The translations under genes were made by a program, and so were the position numbers. 64,000 nt of DNA. It comes from Microbacterium sp. LWH7-1.2. GTDB taxonomy: Bacteria > Actinomycetota > Actinomycetes > Actinomycetales > Microbacteriaceae. Positions 62,407-64,000 of this stretch are shown here, piece by piece. The stretch covers positions 4,092,001 through 4,156,000 of the forward strand of contig NZ_CP151637.1 in assembly GCF_038397755.1 (NCBI RefSeq). The letters are read 5' to 3'. A model generated the notes under the pieces. The model searched no databases. It was not told the DNA's origin and worked only from the letters and a program-made list of their open reading frames with translations. The number at the start of each line of letters is the position of its first letter. Positions within the stretch are counted from its first letter, which is position 1.

Positions 62407-64000
62407 ATGACTGCGTCCGCCCCCGAAGAGTCCGCACCGACTGATCCGGCGGTCGCCGTCGCCGAGGCGGAACTCGCGCGCTTGCGCGCCGAGGCCGAGG
62501 CGGCGGAGGCCCAGCTGAAGGCGGCTCAGGCCAAGGCCGCCCTCGCCGCCGCCGAGGCCGCCGCCGCGAAGGCCCGGGCCACCGCTGCACCCGCGCCCGC
62601 CGCGTCCTCATCCGAGGACGAGGGCCGGACTGCGGGAGCTTCCCGGGGTGCGGCGCCTCAGATCGGCGCAGATCCTCAATCGAGGACGGAGGCGGCGGAC
62701 GGTTCGCAGGCCCAGGGGCCCGCGCGAGCGCCCCGCCACGGCTCCGCGACGCGGGAGCCGGGCCCGACGGAGTCAACCGTGCCGCAGACGGAGAGCGGCC
62801 CGCTCACCCCGCAGGAAGTCGAGAAGGTCTCCTCCGGCTACTCGTTCGAGGGGGCGACCCTCGATCTGGGCGCCCTCGTCAACGGCGACCCGGTCCCGTC
62901 GGCCCAGATCCGCATCCCGCTGCCGATGATGAACCGCCACGGGCTCGTAGCTGGCGCGACCGGAACCGGCAAGACCCGCACGCTGCAGGGCCTCGCCGAG
63001 CAGCTCGCCGCGAAGGGCGTGCCGGTGTTCGCCGCCGACATCAAGGGCGACCTGTCGGGGGTCGCGACGCCCGGGCAGTCGAGCGAGAAGCTGCTCGCCC
63101 GCACGCGGGCGATCGGGCAGGACTGGAGGCCCGAGGCATCCGTCACCGAATACTTCGCGCTCGGCGGCGTCGGCAAGGGCGTGCCCGTGCGGGCGACGGT
63201 GTCGGGCTTCGGTCCGCTGCTGCTGAGCAAGGTGCTGGGCCTCAACGACACGCAGGAGTCGAGCCTGGGGCTCGTGTTCCACTACGCCGACGCGAACGGC
63301 CTCGCGCTCGTCGACCTCTCGGACCTGCGCGCCGTGCTCACCCACCTCACGAGCGACGAGGGCAAGGCCGAGCTCAAGGAGCTCGGCGGCCTGTCGGCGG
63401 CGACCGCGGGCGTGATCCTGCGCGAGCTCATCACCTTCGCGGATGCCGGAGCCGACGTGTTCTTCGGCGAACCCGAGTTCGACGTGGCGGACTTCATCCG
63501 CACGGCAGCGGACGGACGCGGTGTCATCAGCCTGCTCGAGGTGCCGGGCGTCATCGACAAGCCGGCGCTGTTCTCGACGTTCCTGATGTACCTGCTGGCC
63601 GAGCTGTTCGAGATCCTTCCCGAGGTGGGCGACGCCGACAAGCCGAAGCTCGTCTTCTTCTTCGACGAGGCGCACCTGCTCTTCAAGGACGCGTCGAAGG
63701 ACTTCCTCGCCGCGATCGTGCAGACGGTTCGTCTCATCCGCTCGAAGGGCGTCGGCGTCTTCTTCGTCACGCAGACCCCGAAGGACGTGCCGTCCGACGT
63801 GCTCGCGCAGCTCGGCTCGCGGGTGCAGCACGCGCTGCGCGCCTTCACACCCGACGACGCGAAGGCGCTCCGGGCCACGGTCGGCACCTATCCGAAGTCG
63901 GGCTACGACCTCGAGCGCGTGCTGCAGGAGCTGGGCACGGGCGAGGCGATCGTCACCGTGATGAGCGAGAAGGGCGCGCCGACGCCGGTGGCATGGACGC
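62407..64000 (+). CDS. HerA-like ATPase, DUF853 family (partial at right edge)
   Basis: 531 codons are present and the frame is still open. Residues ~15-60 form an Ala/Glu-rich coiled coil, then a disordered segment to ~135. The ATPase core has Walker A GATGTGKT (183-190) and Walker B LVFFFDEAHLLF (D420, E421), with SKGVGVFFVTQTPKDVPSDV following. DUF853 proteins are hexameric HerA/FtsK-type ATPases of unknown role, possibly DNA or protein translocation. TAGGCT six bases before the ATG suggests a leaderless mRNA. Confidence 0.9.
   Translation, partial: MTASAPEESAPTDPAVAVAEAELARLRAEAEAAEAQLKAAQAKAALAAAEAAAAKARATAAPAPAASSSEDEGRTAGASRGAAPQIGADPQSRTEAADGSQAQGPARAPRHGSATREPGPTESTVPQTESGPLTPQEVEKVSSGYSFEGATLDLGALVNGDPVPSAQIRIPLPMMNRHGLVAGATGTGKTRTLQGLAEQLAAKGVPVFAADIKGDLSGVATPGQSSEKLLARTRAIGQDWRPEASVTEYFALGGVGKGVPVRATVSGFGPLLLSKVLGLNDTQESSLGLVFHYADANGLALVDLSDLRAVLTHLTSDEGKAELKELGGLSAATAGVILRELITFADAGADVFFGEPEFDVADFIRTAADGRGVISLLEVPGVIDKPALFSTFLMYLLAELFEILPEVGDADKPKLVFFFDEAHLLFKDASKDFLAAIVQTVRLIRSKGVGVFFVTQTPKDVPSDVLAQLGSRVQHALRAFTPDDAKALRATVGTYPKSGYDLERVLQELGTGEAIVTVMSEKGAPTPVAWT

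Overview
The window is high-GC DNA from an actinobacterium, most likely a member of the Microbacteriaceae close to Microbacterium. The evidence is the very high GC at third codon positions, TANNNT -10 boxes sitting 6-7 bases before start codons, the tRNA-Trp / secE / nusG / rplK / rplA order, a RamB-type regulator beside the glyoxylate genes, and many actinobacterial families (DUF305/DUF3105, Ddn-like F420 enzyme, HbpS-like protein, DUF559/AbiEi-like proteins). No phage backbone, insertion sequence or CRISPR array was seen.

Left part (1-22.4 kb): the 5' end of an AbiEi/DUF559-like gene at the edge with palindromic tandem repeats upstream; aspartate aminotransferase; a DrrAB-type ABC exporter with a NarL-type two-component system in one overlapping operon; the glyoxylate shunt (aceB, aceA) divergent from a RamB-like regulator; then an amine/GABA catabolic block (PuuB-like oxidase, PucR regulator, gabT, putrescine-oxidase-like amine oxidase, universal stress protein, APC permease, aldehyde dehydrogenase). 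The likely flow is putrescine to 4-aminobutanal to GABA to succinate semialdehyde to succinate.

Middle (22.4-52.7 kb): tRNA-Trp, secE, nusG, rplK and rplA. The partner genes rplJ and rplL lie about 26 kb further on, and accessory modules fill the gap: nitronate monooxygenase, a polar amino-acid ABC importer, lysE/lysG, a MarR-controlled MFS exporter with three operator palindromes, a TetR-controlled amidohydrolase plus peptide ABC operon, and a formaldehyde dehydrogenase broken by a one-base frameshift. Within this gap are two paralogous 329-residue AbiEi/DUF559-like genes, each bracketed by 60-bp two-stem palindromes.

Right part (52.7-64 kb): a LacI-controlled sugar ABC operon without an ATPase, a DUF305/DUF3105 pair, a Bcr/CflA-type MFS exporter, a Ddn-like F420 enzyme, a PAP2 phosphatase and the first 531 codons of a HerA-like (DUF853) ATPase that runs off the edge.

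The strongest candidate for something undescribed is the repeated association of solitary AbiEi/DUF559-like proteins with their own family of palindromes (three loci in 64 kb). The layout resembles REP sequences with their RAYT transposases, but the putative enzyme is of the PD-(D/E)XK nuclease type.
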